A stretch of DNA of 64,000 nt from Lachnospiraceae bacterium UBA5899 (GTDB taxonomy: Bacteria; Bacillota; Clostridia; Lachnospirales; Lachnospiraceae): positions 13,400 to 77,399 of the forward strand of contig DJEL01000057.1 of NCBI GenBank assembly GCA_002432425.1, written 5' to 3'. Under the pieces are notes generated by a model. The model worked only from the letters and a program-made list of their open reading frames with translations. It was not told where the DNA came from and made no database searches. Below are positions 25,969 to 35,781 of this stretch, piece after piece. How positions within the stretch are numbered: position 1 is the first letter of the stretch; each line of letters opens with the position of its first letter. A program made the translations under genes and the position numbers.

Positions 25969-26930
25969 ACTTTGTCCTTTCCGGTCTCGTTTACCGTAGA
26001 GAAAATCAGTTCCATGAAACCGGTAAGCGCCGCATCCCCGTAAGAAGCCGGGAGAATGAAATGGTCGCCCTTCTTTACCGGAGTGCCGTCAATGCTGCCT
26101 TCGCCGTCCAGCACGCTGCCCAGCATGAAAGGTCCTTCCATAGGTACGGTTACCCCTTTTTCCACAGTTACTTTATAGACCTTGTAAAATTCACAGCTGA
26201 TTAACTCATTTACCGTATCCTTCGGCATAGCCTGGGTATGGCTGACTGCCTTTTCCGCGGAAGTATCCGGCACGGTAATAACATCGATGCTCTGCTGTAT
26301 GTGAAGCGGTCTTTCCTTGCCGTTTACCAGTCTGTGGTAATCATATACACGGTAGGTAATGTCGCTGCTCTGCTGGGTTTCCAAAATGGTAAATCCACCC
26401 TTGATGGCATGCACGGTGCCGGGCACAATCTGGATGAAGTCCCCCTTCTTTACCGGCATCTGGCGAACCAGTTCTTCGTATCTGTCTTCGTGAATCATTT
26501 GAGCGAGTTCTTCTCTTGTCTTTGCATGATGGCCGATGACGAGACTTGCGTTCTCCGGGCAGTCCATGACATACCAGCATTCGGTCTTGCCGTAAGGGCA
26601 GCCTTCGTGCTCTCTGGCATAGGCATCGTCCGGATGGACCTGAATGCTTAGATCCGCATCCGCATTGATGATTTTCACCAGAAGAGGAAATTCTTCCGCT
26701 TTAATGTTTCCGAACAGTTCCCTGTGGGTTTTGTAAAGTTCGGAAAGCTTCATGCCTGCGAATTCTCCGTTCTTAATGGTATCGTCCCCGTTGGGATGTG
26801 CGCTGATGCCCCAGCACTCGCCGGTGGAGTCCCCGGCTCCTTCGTAATGAAATTCATCGCGAAGCTTTTTACCGCCCCATACCACATCCTTCAGGCACGG
26901 GTTCAAAAAAAGGATTTCTTTATTGTTCAT
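25965..26930 (-). CDS. manA: Mannose-6-phosphate isomerase, class I
   Basis: ManA converts mannose 6-phosphate to fructose 6-phosphate. LSIQVHPDDAYAREHEG (zinc-binding His and the conserved QVHPDD), GKTECWYVMDCPENA and VKKGDFIQIVPGTVHAIKGG are present; 321 residues matches the short Firmicutes type. It precedes the coupled LacX gene and follows the GH36 galactosidase on the same strand after 79 bases. Confidence 0.95.
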   Translation of the reverse strand: MNNKEILFLNPCLKDVVWGGKKLRDEFHYEGAGDSTGECWGISAHPNGDDTIKNGEFAGMKLSELYKTHRELFGNIKAEEFPLLVKIINADADLSIQVHPDDAYAREHEGCPYGKTECWYVMDCPENASLVIGHHAKTREELAQMIHEDRYEELVRQMPVKKGDFIQIVPGTVHAIKGGFTILETQQSSDITYRVYDYHRLVNGKERPLHIQQSIDVITVPDTSAEKAVSHTQAMPKDTVNELISCEFYKVYKVTVEKGVTVPMEGPFMLGSVLDGEGSIDGTPVKKGDHFILPASYGDAALTGFMELIFSTVNETGKDKV

Positions 26931-27009
26931 AACTGTTATGCACCTTTCGTATTGATGTCCCTATTATATACTGTCGGAGCCTAAAAATCCATCTTACATT
27001 TTTGCATCT

Positions 27010-29199
27010 TTACACTTCGATAATATGATACAGACGTCCCTTGTAGTCACCCCAGAGGTTTTCTGCCAGAATACCCGCCTGCATCAGGGTTCTGCCGGTA
27101 TAGGTACGTTCCTCTCCTTCTATGCGGTATGTTTTTTCCGGTGCCAGTCCTTTTAATAAAATCCGGCGGGAATGGGAGTTTGGTCTGCCCATTACCTGAA
27201 TGTAGGTCATAAGGGCTTCGGATTTGTCCTTTGCCACTACCATATAGCTGTCGTACATTCTGTTTTCGCGGAAGGAAGCAATCCGGTAATAATCGCCGGT
27301 GCGCACCAGGTCGTTGTACTTGTGGTACATCTTTACCTGGTCGGGAATCATATTTCTGTCCTCTTCCGGAATGCGGGTAATATCCAGCTCATAACCGAAG
27401 GTACCTGCCAGCGCCACATAGCCCCTGGTTTCAAACGGTGTGGTACGTCCTACCGTATGGTTCGGGCAGTCGCTGACATGGGCGCCCATGGCGGAAAGCG
27501 GATAAATCAGAGCCGTGCCTTCCTGAATGGTCAGTCTTTCAATGGCATCCGTATCATCGGAGCACCAGATCTGCGGGCTGTAGTAAAGCATGCCGGCATC
27601 AAAACGGGCGCCGCCGCCGGAGCAGTTTTCCAGAAGCAGGTGTGGGAATTCCGTTACCAGTCTTTCCTGCAGGCTGTACATGCCTAATACATATCTGTGG
27701 TAAAGCTCGCCCTGGCAGTCTGCGGAAAGGGCTGCGCTTCCCATATCACACAGAGGACGGTTCATATCCCATTTTACATATTCGATGTTGGCGCTGTGCA
27801 GGATTGCGGAAAGTCTTTCAAAAATGTATTCCTGAATTTCCTTGCGGGACATATCCAGCACGTACTGGTTACGGGCAAGTCCCGGTGTTCTGCCGGGAAT
27901 GGCGATTGCCCAGTCCGGATGCGCACGGTACAAATCGGAATCGGGACTTATCATTTCCGGTTCAAACCAGATACCGAACTTTAAGCCGATTTTATTAACT
28001 TCATCTACCAGATACTTTAAGCCGCCCTTTAATTTTTCTTCGTTCACAAACCAGTCGCCCAGCGCACGGTTGTCATCATAACGGTTGCCGAACCAGCCGT
28101 CGTCCATAACCAGCATTTCAATACCGTCCTTCGCTGCTTCCTTCGCAATGGCAAGCAGCTTGTCGGTGTTGAAATCAAAATAGGTAGCTTCCCAGTTGTT
28201 AATGAGGATGGGACGCTTTTTATCACGGTATTCGCCGCGGATTAAATGCTGTCTGTAAAGGTCGTGGAACACACGGCTCATACCGCCGATACCTTCCTTG
28301 GAATAAACCAGAACCGCTTCCGGCACCTGGAACTCTTCGCCGGGATTTAATTTCCAGGAAAAGCCTGCCGGATTGATACCGGTCATCAGACGGATGTTGT
28401 CAAACTGGCCCTTGTCCGCCAGTGTCATGCAGTTGCCGGAATAAATTAAATGCATACCGTAAATGTCGCCGGTATCCTGTGTGGTGCTGTGGGAAAGAAG
28501 CGCCATGAACGGCTGCTGCTGGTGGCCGCTTTCGCCGCGCATGGAAGAGGTGCTCTGTACACCGTGATTTACGGGTGTACGTTCAATATAACGTTCTCTT
28601 GCCCAGGAGCCGTGCAGGATAATCTTGTCATAGCCTGTGTCGTCCATGTCGATGGAAGCGGACATTACTTTTTCAAGCATCACCGGTTCCGTGCCGGCGT
28701 TTACGATGCGGACGCTTCTGACTACCGCATCAATGCCTTCAAAAATGCTGTAGGAAAGAATGGCTTTTACATGAAGCACCTTGTCCTCTAAAGTAAGCTC
28801 CAGTGTTTCCGTATCCTCTTCGCTGCCCCAGGTAGCGGGAAGTCCCTGTAATTTTTCCTTACCCTTGTAAATGCGGTAGTCCGTTAAATTTAACTGCAGG
28901 GCATTGTGTCCGCCCGCACTCTTTACCACGATGGCGCTTTCCCTGTAGTCGCCGATACCCTGTGTGGGATATTCCTGCGGGAAGCAGTCCAAGAAGGAGA
29001 GTCTGTCACGGCTGTTTTTGTCCGGGGTAAAAGGAGCCTCTCCCGTCCGCATCAGATAGGTGACATCATCCTCTAAAAGTCTTTCTCCGTAATAAGCATG
29101 TCCTACGAACTTTTCCGCATCCGCAATGCCGATTACATAGGATGTATTCGGCGTATTTAACATAAAACTATTACTTTTTTCCTGATGGATAATTGCCAT
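27010..29199 (-). CDS. Alpha-galactosidase, glycoside hydrolase family 36
   Basis: The 729-residue cytoplasmic enzyme (no signal peptide) releases galactose from alpha-galactosides. The nucleophile lies in YVKWDMNRP and the acid/base in WCSDDTDAIERL; LENCSGGGARFD and VMDDGWFGNRYDDNRALGDW are further GH36 signatures. The ATG at 29199 is preferred over 29277 because GAAAGGCGG lies upstream and the family starts there. A divergent AraC-type regulator is adjacent and a natural candidate for control. Confidence 0.95.
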   Translation of the reverse strand: MAIIHQEKSNSFMLNTPNTSYVIGIADAEKFVGHAYYGERLLEDDVTYLMRTGEAPFTPDKNSRDRLSFLDCFPQEYPTQGIGDYRESAIVVKSAGGHNALQLNLTDYRIYKGKEKLQGLPATWGSEEDTETLELTLEDKVLHVKAILSYSIFEGIDAVVRSVRIVNAGTEPVMLEKVMSASIDMDDTGYDKIILHGSWARERYIERTPVNHGVQSTSSMRGESGHQQQPFMALLSHSTTQDTGDIYGMHLIYSGNCMTLADKGQFDNIRLMTGINPAGFSWKLNPGEEFQVPEAVLVYSKEGIGGMSRVFHDLYRQHLIRGEYRDKKRPILINNWEATYFDFNTDKLLAIAKEAAKDGIEMLVMDDGWFGNRYDDNRALGDWFVNEEKLKGGLKYLVDEVNKIGLKFGIWFEPEMISPDSDLYRAHPDWAIAIPGRTPGLARNQYVLDMSRKEIQEYIFERLSAILHSANIEYVKWDMNRPLCDMGSAALSADCQGELYHRYVLGMYSLQERLVTEFPHLLLENCSGGGARFDAGMLYYSPQIWCSDDTDAIERLTIQEGTALIYPLSAMGAHVSDCPNHTVGRTTPFETRGYVALAGTFGYELDITRIPEEDRNMIPDQVKMYHKYNDLVRTGDYYRIASFRENRMYDSYMVVAKDKSEALMTYIQVMGRPNSHSRRILLKGLAPEKTYRIEGEERTYTGRTLMQAGILAENLWGDYKGRLYHIIEV

Positions 29200-29351
29200 A
29201 AAGCTGTTCCGCCTTTCTTGATTTTTCGTGTCTGTAAGCCTATTGTACTGATTTTTTAACCGTATTTCTATAGCCATTCTTGACTTTTTGCGAATATATA
29301 AGTTGTGATTTTTAACATTTTATGATAAGGTAATAAAAAGGAGAAATGACT

Positions 29352-30197
29352 ATGGATATTAAGAATGTGCCCAATCTGCCCCTCTATGTGGACTGTGCCT
29401 ATATGAACGGAAACTGGAAGTACTATTCCATGGAAGTGCACAGCCACGGTCTGTTTGAATGCAACTACATTGCGGAAGGGAGCTGTGTGTACGAAATAGA
29501 CGGAAAAGAATACCCTCTCACCAAGAGAAATCTTATTCTTTTAGACTCTTCCATTCCCCACCGCATTCATTTTAACCATGAGCGTCCCTGCACGGTGCTG
29601 GGCTTTTCTTTGTCCTTTGATGCGGCGCCTGGACAGGCTGCCTTTCCGCCTTTCCTGCAGTTGTTAAACAGCTCTTTAGACATCTGCCTTTTGTTCTCTT
29701 CCTTAGAGGATGTGCGCATCTTCCCGGATGCCCGCAGCTTAAAGCCCGACATGCTGCGGCTGTACCATGAATACGAAGGCAGGCGCGACAATCTTTACTT
29801 AAACAGCTTAAGCTACCACTTTTTAACGGAGCTTTCCCGTCTTCCCATGACGGAGAAATCCTCCGCCCAGTATTACGTGGAAAAAGCCACCGACTATATC
29901 CGGGAAGCTTTTTATCTGATTAAAAGCAACGAACAGATTGCCGACCACATCGGCTTAAACGCCACGTATCTGGAACGTATTTTCAAAAGGGCGACCGGCA
30001 CCTCCCTCTGGGAAAGTGTCACTTCCTGCCGCCTGAAAGCCGCCGAAGAGCTGTTAGCCAATCCGTCCATTCCCATTCAGGACATCGACACCATGATCGG
30101 CTTTGCCAACCGGCAGACCTTCTATCTGCAATTTAAAAAGAAATACGGTATGTCGCCGTCGGCATACCGTAAATCGCTTGTGTTAAAGAAATCCTAA
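29352..30197 (+). CDS. AraC family transcriptional regulator
   Basis: The N-terminal half is a cupin-like sugar-sensing domain (EVHSHGLFECNYIAEGSCVYEIDGKEY), the C-terminal half a double HTH (YIREAFYLIKSNEQIADHIGLNATYLERIFKRATGTSLWESV and the closing IGFANRQTFYLQFKKKYGMSPSAYRK). Divergent to the GH36 gene, it most likely activates it in response to an alpha-galactoside or galactose. ATG at 29352 is chosen over 29346 because AAGGAG is then eight, not two, bases upstream. It ends two bases from a convergent ABC gene with no terminator in between. Confidence 0.92.
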   Translation: MDIKNVPNLPLYVDCAYMNGNWKYYSMEVHSHGLFECNYIAEGSCVYEIDGKEYPLTKRNLILLDSSIPHRIHFNHERPCTVLGFSLSFDAAPGQAAFPPFLQLLNSSLDICLLFSSLEDVRIFPDARSLKPDMLRLYHEYEGRRDNLYLNSLSYHFLTELSRLPMTEKSSAQYYVEKATDYIREAFYLIKSNEQIADHIGLNATYLERIFKRATGTSLWESVTSCRLKAAEELLANPSIPIQDIDTMIGFANRQTFYLQFKKKYGMSPSAYRKSLVLKKS

Positions 30198-30199
30198 TA

Positions 30200-31954
30200 T
30201 TAATTTTCGCTCAGCACGAACTGGCTGTTGTAGAGGTCTGCATAGAAGCCCTTTTTCTCAAGCAGCTCTTCGTGTCTGCCCTGCTCGATGATGTGGCCGT
30301 CGCGCATCACTAAGATGATGTCTGCATCCACGATGGTGGACAGACGGTGGGCAATGATAAAGCTGGTTCTGCCCTTCATCATCTTGGCAAACGCCTTCTG
30401 GATACGGATTTCCGTACGGGTATCAATGGAAGAGGTTGCCTCGTCCAGGATTAACATAGGCGGAAGGCAGAGCATGACTCTGGTGATACATAAAAGCTGC
30501 TTCTGTCCCTGGGAAAGTCCCTCTCCATCCTCGGAAAGTACGGTGTCGTAGCCGTTCGGCAGACGCTTGATAAAGCTGTGGGAATGGGCGGCCTTGGCTG
30601 CCGCAATCATTTCCTCATCCGTCGCATCGGGCTTGCCCATAATCAGGTTCTCTCTTACCGTTCCCGCCTTCAGCCAGGTTTCCTGCAGCACCATACCGTA
30701 GTTCTCACGCAGGCTTTTTCTGGTAAGTTTCCGAATATCAATATCATCTACTGCAATGCTTCCCGCATCCACATCATAGAAACGCATGAGCAGATTGATA
30801 ATCGTGGTCTTGCCGCAGCCGGTAGGTCCGACAATCGCCACTCTCTTGCCGCTTTCCACATGCAAATTCAAATCCTCGATTAACTTTCTGTCCGGGTCAT
30901 AGGAGAATGCCACATCGGTAAGCTCCACTCTGCCGTCCGCATGGGTGAGCACCTTGGCATCCGCGGGCTCTTCCACCTGGGGAGTTTCTTCAATCAGCTC
31001 AAAAATACGTGCCGCACAGGCAAGCGCATTCTGGAATTCCGTAAACACACCGGAGATTTCGTTGAAGGGCTTGGTATACTGGTTCGCATAGCTTAAAAAG
31101 CAGGACAGCACACCGACGGTAATTCTGCCGGAGATAACGGACAGCGCACCCACGATGCAGACACCGGTATACACTAAGCTGTTTACGAAACGGGTTGCCG
31201 GGTTTGTGGTAGAGGAAAAGAAAATCGCCTGCAGGGAATACTTGGAAAGCTTTTCGTTTATCACATCAAAACGCTTCATGGCTTCCTCTTCATAGGAGAA
31301 CGCCTGCACGACCTTCTGGTTTCCAATCATTTCATCAATCAAAGCGGTCTGCTCGCCTCTTGTCTCGGACTGCAGCTTAAACATGCGGTAGGTCTTTTTC
31401 GCAATAAAGTTTGCCACCAGCATGCTGACAGGTGTAATGCAGATAACCACCAGTGTAATGCCCACATTCTGGCGGAACATGAAAATCAGGGTTCCGAAAA
31501 TGGTAAGCACACCGGTAAACAACTGGGTAAATCCTAAAATCAGACCGTCGGAGAACTGGTCCACATCCGCAATGACGCGGCTTACGATTTCGCCGTAGGG
31601 GTGGGCATCCAGATACTTCAAAGGTAAAATCTGGATTTTGTCAAACGCATCCTTACGGATGTCCTGTACCACATGGTAGGCAATGCGGTTGTTGCACACG
31701 CTCATAATCCACTGGGTGAGCGCCGTCAGCAGAATGGCAATACCCATTTTCTTTAAGATTTCCAAAAGGATTGTAAAATCTACCTGTCCGGGACCGATAA
31801 TCACATCCACCGCATCACCGGTGAGAATGGGGATATACAAAGTAAACGTAACGGTCAGCGCCGCACAGACAATGGAGCACAGTAAGAAAAACCAATATTT
31901 TCCGATATAACGAAGTATTTTTTTCATGGTAGAACCGTTGTTTTTTGTCTTCAT
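30200..31954 (-). CDS. ABC exporter half-transporter, subunit with canonical Walker B
   Basis: Six transmembrane segments (about 1-320) precede an ATPase domain with Walker A GPTGCGKTT, signature LSQGQ (the first G of LSGGQ replaced by Q), Walker B LILDEATSSID and H-loop IIAHRLST. It starts at the first ATG after AGGAGG, two bases from its partner's stop. With the gene at 31957-33735 it forms a heterodimeric exporter; the substrate (drug, lipid or peptide) cannot be told from sequence. Confidence 0.93.
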   Translation of the reverse strand: MKTKNNGSTMKKILRYIGKYWFFLLCSIVCAALTVTFTLYIPILTGDAVDVIIGPGQVDFTILLEILKKMGIAILLTALTQWIMSVCNNRIAYHVVQDIRKDAFDKIQILPLKYLDAHPYGEIVSRVIADVDQFSDGLILGFTQLFTGVLTIFGTLIFMFRQNVGITLVVICITPVSMLVANFIAKKTYRMFKLQSETRGEQTALIDEMIGNQKVVQAFSYEEEAMKRFDVINEKLSKYSLQAIFFSSTTNPATRFVNSLVYTGVCIVGALSVISGRITVGVLSCFLSYANQYTKPFNEISGVFTEFQNALACAARIFELIEETPQVEEPADAKVLTHADGRVELTDVAFSYDPDRKLIEDLNLHVESGKRVAIVGPTGCGKTTIINLLMRFYDVDAGSIAVDDIDIRKLTRKSLRENYGMVLQETWLKAGTVRENLIMGKPDATDEEMIAAAKAAHSHSFIKRLPNGYDTVLSEDGEGLSQGQKQLLCITRVMLCLPPMLILDEATSSIDTRTEIRIQKAFAKMMKGRTSFIIAHRLSTIVDADIILVMRDGHIIEQGRHEELLEKKGFYADLYNSQFVLSEN

Positions 31955-31956
31955 GC

Positions 31957-33735
31957 CTATGCCTCCTTTCTCTTATCCGGGTACTGGGAATAGTAAATTT
32001 CCTGATAAACACTGCAGGATGCCAGCAGCTCGTCGTGTGTGCCGATACCGGCAACCACGCCGTCATCCAGTACAATAATGCTGTCTGCCGCAAGCAGGGA
32101 GGAAGCACGCTGGGATACGATAAATACCACAGGTGTTTTCTCCATGCCGTGAATGGCTTTCCGGAGTTTTAAGTCGGTTGCATAGTCCAATGCGGAAGCA
32201 CTGTCGTCCAGAATAAGGATTTCCGGTTTTCTGACCAGCGCCCTTGCAATGGTAAGACGCTGCTTCTGTCCGCCGGAGAGGTTCTTGCCGCCCTGGCTGA
32301 CCATGGTTTCCATGCCTTCCGGCTTGTTGTCCACGAACTCTGCCGACTGGGAAATTTCCAATGCGTCGCGGAGCATTTTTTCTATGGTTTCATCCTTGCT
32401 GTCTGGATTTTCTTCCAGCTTCTTTTTGTATTCTTCGGGAAGTCCCATTAACAGGTTTTCCCGGATGGTGCCCTTAAACAGAACCGCTTTCTGGGGTACC
32501 ATGCCAATCTTGGCACGAAGCGCCTTGTAATCGTAGTCTTCCACCGCCACGCCGTCGATTTTGACACTTCCCTTTGTGGCTTCGTAAAACCGGGGAATTA
32601 AATTTACCAGCGAAGATTTACCGGAACCGGTACCGCCGATGACACCGATGGTCTGCCCTCTCATTGCCTTAAAGTCAATATCCGTTAAGCTTTCCGCACC
32701 GGCGCCCGGATAGGTCAGGGACACATGTTCAAAGGAAACCACGGGAACATCATCCTTCGCTTCGGTTTCCGTTACCTTGCCGTTGGTAAGACCGGGTGTA
32801 AGCTCTAAGACGGCTTCAATACGGTTACCGCAGGCAATGGACTTGTTGACGGTAATAATTAAGTTTGCCAGTTTGATTAACTCTACCAAAATCTGGGACA
32901 TGTAGTTTACCAGCGCCAGCACCGCACCCTGTGTCAGAATGCCGTTGTCTACCTTTACGGCTCCCACCCAGAGAAGCACTACCAGACCGCCGTTTATGAT
33001 GATGTAGGTTGCCGGATTCATGACGGCGGAAATTCTTCCTACAAACATCTGGAAGCCGGTCAGTTTTTCGTTGGCTTCGTCAAACACTTTTCTTTCTTCC
33101 TCTTCCTTGTGGAACGCACGCAGGACTCTCACACCGGTTAAGTTTCCTCTGGTAACGCCGAGGAGCTTGTCCAGACCGCCCTGCACTTTTTTGTATAAAG
33201 GAATGGTTATCAGCATGATGCCGAATACCACAATGGACAGAAGCGGGATAACCACCACAAAGATAAGCGCTGCTTTTACATCAATGGTAAATGCCATAAT
33301 CATGGCACCGAACACGATGAACGGGGAACGCAAAAACAGACGGAGCACCAGATTGACACCGTTCTGCACCTGGTTGATATCACTGGTCATACGGGTAATC
33401 ATGATGGATGTACCCATGTGGTCTGTCTGCGCATAGGACAGCTTCTGCATGTGTCCGAACAGCACATGTCTTAATTTCGTAGCAAAACCAACTGCAGCCT
33501 TGGCGGAAAAGTACTGCGCCGTAATGGAGCACACCAGACCAATCAGGCCGAGCGCTATCATCAGAAGGCACATTTTTCCCACATAACCTCTGTCAGAATT
33601 AGCAATACCGATATCTACGATTCTTTTCACCACAAGAGGCACCAGCAATTCAAAAGAAGCCTCCAGCATCTTGAACAAAGGCGCTAAGATGGATTCTTTT
33701 TTGTAATCCTTAAGATACACAAGTATTTTTTTCAT
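31957..33735 (-). CDS. ABC exporter half-transporter, subunit with degenerate ATP site
   Basis: Six transmembrane segments precede an ATPase domain with Walker A GGTGSGKSS and an intact signature LSGGQ, but Walker B is LILDDSASALD, with Asp for the catalytic Glu, and the H-loop His is Gln (IVSQRASS). Combined with the altered LSQGQ of the partner, one composite ATP site is degenerate and the other is normal, which is the standard pattern of asymmetric heterodimeric exporters. It is the first gene of the pair. Confidence 0.93.
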   Translation of the reverse strand: MKKILVYLKDYKKESILAPLFKMLEASFELLVPLVVKRIVDIGIANSDRGYVGKMCLLMIALGLIGLVCSITAQYFSAKAAVGFATKLRHVLFGHMQKLSYAQTDHMGTSIMITRMTSDINQVQNGVNLVLRLFLRSPFIVFGAMIMAFTIDVKAALIFVVVIPLLSIVVFGIMLITIPLYKKVQGGLDKLLGVTRGNLTGVRVLRAFHKEEEERKVFDEANEKLTGFQMFVGRISAVMNPATYIIINGGLVVLLWVGAVKVDNGILTQGAVLALVNYMSQILVELIKLANLIITVNKSIACGNRIEAVLELTPGLTNGKVTETEAKDDVPVVSFEHVSLTYPGAGAESLTDIDFKAMRGQTIGVIGGTGSGKSSLVNLIPRFYEATKGSVKIDGVAVEDYDYKALRAKIGMVPQKAVLFKGTIRENLLMGLPEEYKKKLEENPDSKDETIEKMLRDALEISQSAEFVDNKPEGMETMVSQGGKNLSGGQKQRLTIARALVRKPEILILDDSASALDYATDLKLRKAIHGMEKTPVVFIVSQRASSLLAADSIIVLDDGVVAGIGTHDELLASCSVYQEIYYSQYPDKRKEA

Positions 33736-33809
33736 AGAGCGAACTTTCCTTTCTCTGTTTCCTGCTGCCGATTGCAGGAAAGCTTTTCCCGTCGCAAGGC
33801 AACTTTTTT

Positions 33810-33833
33810 ATTTTATCACAATACTGATAAAAT
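33810..33833. promoter_or_regulatory. Palindromic operator in the divergent spacer
   Basis: ATTTTATCA at 33810-33818 is a perfect inverted repeat with TGATAAAAT at 33825-33833, spaced by six bases. Read on the minus strand, it lies between a possible -35 TTCTCA and -10 TAAAAT of the ABC exporter genes. It suggests control by a dimeric repressor of MarR or TetR type, none of which is adjacent. Confidence 0.55.
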
Positions 33834-33887
33834 GAGAAGCGGGATTAAAAAAATCGGAAAAGTTCAGAAAAGTTTTAAACAAGAAGA

Positions 33888-33916
33888 TTGTGTTTTTGTC
33901 GGAAATCCCGTATAAT
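33888..33916 (+). promoter_or_regulatory. Promoter of the LytTR gene
   Basis: TTGTGT at 33888-33893 and TATAAT at 33911-33916 are separated by 17 bases; the LytTR gene starts 35 bases downstream after AGGAGG. Confidence 0.75.
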
Positions 33917-33951
33917 AGATACGAAAAAAGAACATAATAGGAGGAATTTAC

Positions 33952-34668
33952 ATGGAGCAGATGACACACTATGCCCACTCCTTTTTAAGAAGAAAAAAAA
34001 TCACACCGGCGGACATCCGTTATCTGATCCGTACCGGTGCCCAGACGGAGCTTCATCTTCTGGACGGTCGCACCTTAAATACCTACATCGGCTTAAAGGC
34101 ATTTTCCGATGCCCTGCCCAAAGAGGACTTCCTCCGCATCAATAAAGGAGTGCTGCTTGCCAAATCGCAAATTGTAAAGATTTACCGCGGCACCTACCTC
34201 ACCACGGACGGCAGGAGTTTTACGGGACGTACCCACGACCCCATCCAGCACAAGACCATTATGAGGGAGCTTGCGAAAAATCAGGCGCGTCACTCCCAGG
34301 AGGTCAGAGCCGAATTAAATACCCGTTTCTCCGTTTTGGATATCATGCCGGCGCCTTTCTGTGTGATTGAGCTGGTATTTGACGAAAAAGGAAAAGAAAC
34401 CACTTTCATCTTCCGCTACTGTAACGACTCCATGGGCGAGCTTTCCAATCAGCCGATAGACCAGATGTTGAACCAGTCCTTTTATGATATTTTTGAAAAT
34501 GCGGACGAAAGATGGCTGCCCGAATATGCGGAAATCGCCATCAACGGCGGTTCCAAGGTACTGCACGGCTACAGCCGGGCGCTGGACAGGGATTTGTCCA
34601 TCTACTGTTTCCAGCCGGAAAAAGGCTTCTGTGCCTGCCTTCTGATTGACAAGGCTACGCTTGTATAG
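33952..34668 (+). CDS. LytTR DNA-binding domain with C-terminal PAS-like domain
   Basis: Residues 12-105 are a LytTR DNA-binding domain (ADIRYLIRTGAQTELHLLDGRTLNTYIGLKAFSDALPKEDFLRINKGVLLAKSQIVKIYRGTYLTTDGRSFTGR), here at the N-terminus. Residues 120-238 resemble a PAS domain (FSVLDIMPAPFCVIELVFDEKGKETTFIFRYCNDSMGEL...FYDIFENADERWLPEYAEIAINGG). No receiver domain is present, so it is not a standard two-component regulator. It diverges from the ABC exporter, which it may regulate. AGGAGG precedes the ATG. Confidence 0.85.
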   Translation: MEQMTHYAHSFLRRKKITPADIRYLIRTGAQTELHLLDGRTLNTYIGLKAFSDALPKEDFLRINKGVLLAKSQIVKIYRGTYLTTDGRSFTGRTHDPIQHKTIMRELAKNQARHSQEVRAELNTRFSVLDIMPAPFCVIELVFDEKGKETTFIFRYCNDSMGELSNQPIDQMLNQSFYDIFENADERWLPEYAEIAINGGSKVLHGYSRALDRDLSIYCFQPEKGFCACLLIDKATLV

Positions 34669-34697
34669 CCACCCTGTATATTCACAGTTTCTGAAAG

Positions 34698-34748
34698 CAA
34701 AGAGTCCCCGTTGCTTCTTTTTATGAAGTGCCCGGTGACTCTTTTTGT
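34698..34748. terminator. Terminator between convergent LytTR gene and dapF
   Basis: AAAGAGTC and GACTCTTT form the outer stem of a long hairpin with the inner pair GCTTC/GAAGTGC, followed by TTTTTG on the plus strand; the A-rich 5' side lets it work in both directions. Confidence 0.8.
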
Positions 34749-34782
34749 ATTTTCTCTTCTGTTTCCTTTTCTTTCGGAAGTC

Positions 34783-35622
34783 CTAAATTTCAATTTCGCC
34801 TTCAAATACGGTAGCGGCGGGACCTGTCATGAAAACCAGATTGGCATCCCTGTCCCAGAAAATTTCCAGTTCCCCGCCGAGCAGCTTTACGGTAACCTGA
34901 TTTTCGGTAAGACCGTTTAAGATACATGCCACTACCGTCGCACAGGCGCCGGTTCCGCAGGCAAGAGTTTCGCCGGTTCCTCTTTCCCAGACGCGCATTT
35001 CCACCGTGTTTCTGTCGATTACCTTGACAAACTCCGTGTTGGTCCGCTTCGGAAATCTTTCGTGATTTTCAAAATAAGGACCAATTTTTTCAATGGCAAG
35101 GTCTGCCACATTATCCATAAAAACAACTGCATGGGGATTGCCCATGGACACGCAGGTCATGCGGTATTCTTTGCCCTGTACGGTAATGGGAGCATCCAGC
35201 ACGGTTTCCGTTTCGCTTATCACGGGAATGTTTTCCGCAACAAGCTCCGGTGCGCCCATGTTTACCTTTACCAAAATCACCTTACCGTCCTGAATGGTCA
35301 GGCATAAATGCTTTATCTTTCCGGCACTGATAATGCTGATTTTCTTTTTGGTGGTAAGCCCCTTGTCATACACATATTTTGCCACACAACGGATACCGTT
35401 TCCGCACATCTCCGCACGGCTGCCGTCCGCATTATACATTTCCATTTCAAAATCCGCTTCTTCGGAAGGGTTGATGAAAATCACGCCGTCTCCGCCGATG
35501 CCGAAATGTCTGTCGCTTAACCGTTTTACAATTTCCGGCTTCTTTTCCGCCGGGATAATCTCCTTACTGCCGTCCACATAGATATAATCATTGCCGCAAC
35601 CATGCATTTTTGTAAATTTCAT
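34783..35622 (-). CDS. dapF: Diaminopimelate epimerase
   Basis: DapF converts LL- to meso-diaminopimelate for lysine and peptidoglycan. The two catalytic cysteines lie in EMCGNGIRC and ACGTGACA; KMHGCGNDYIYVDG opens the protein. The ATG at 35622 is preferred over starts at 35652 and 35634 as the family begins at MKFTKMHG; AAAGGA is about 12 bases upstream. Monocistronic by position. Confidence 0.96.
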   Translation of the reverse strand: MKFTKMHGCGNDYIYVDGSKEIIPAEKKPEIVKRLSDRHFGIGGDGVIFINPSEEADFEMEMYNADGSRAEMCGNGIRCVAKYVYDKGLTTKKKISIISAGKIKHLCLTIQDGKVILVKVNMGAPELVAENIPVISETETVLDAPITVQGKEYRMTCVSMGNPHAVVFMDNVADLAIEKIGPYFENHERFPKRTNTEFVKVIDRNTVEMRVWERGTGETLACGTGACATVVACILNGLTENQVTVKLLGGELEIFWDRDANLVFMTGPAATVFEGEIEI

Positions 35623-35781
35623 AGTAATGTCCATTCCTTTCCATAACTGCAAGTTTTGTGCCGTTCCTGTATGATATCTATAAGTATAGCAGCATTTATT
35701 GGATATACAATCTTTATATTGCCGTTTCCATATGCAAAAAATGCTCTTCTGTTTCCGGGCTCTTTCTGCATTTCTCTTTCT

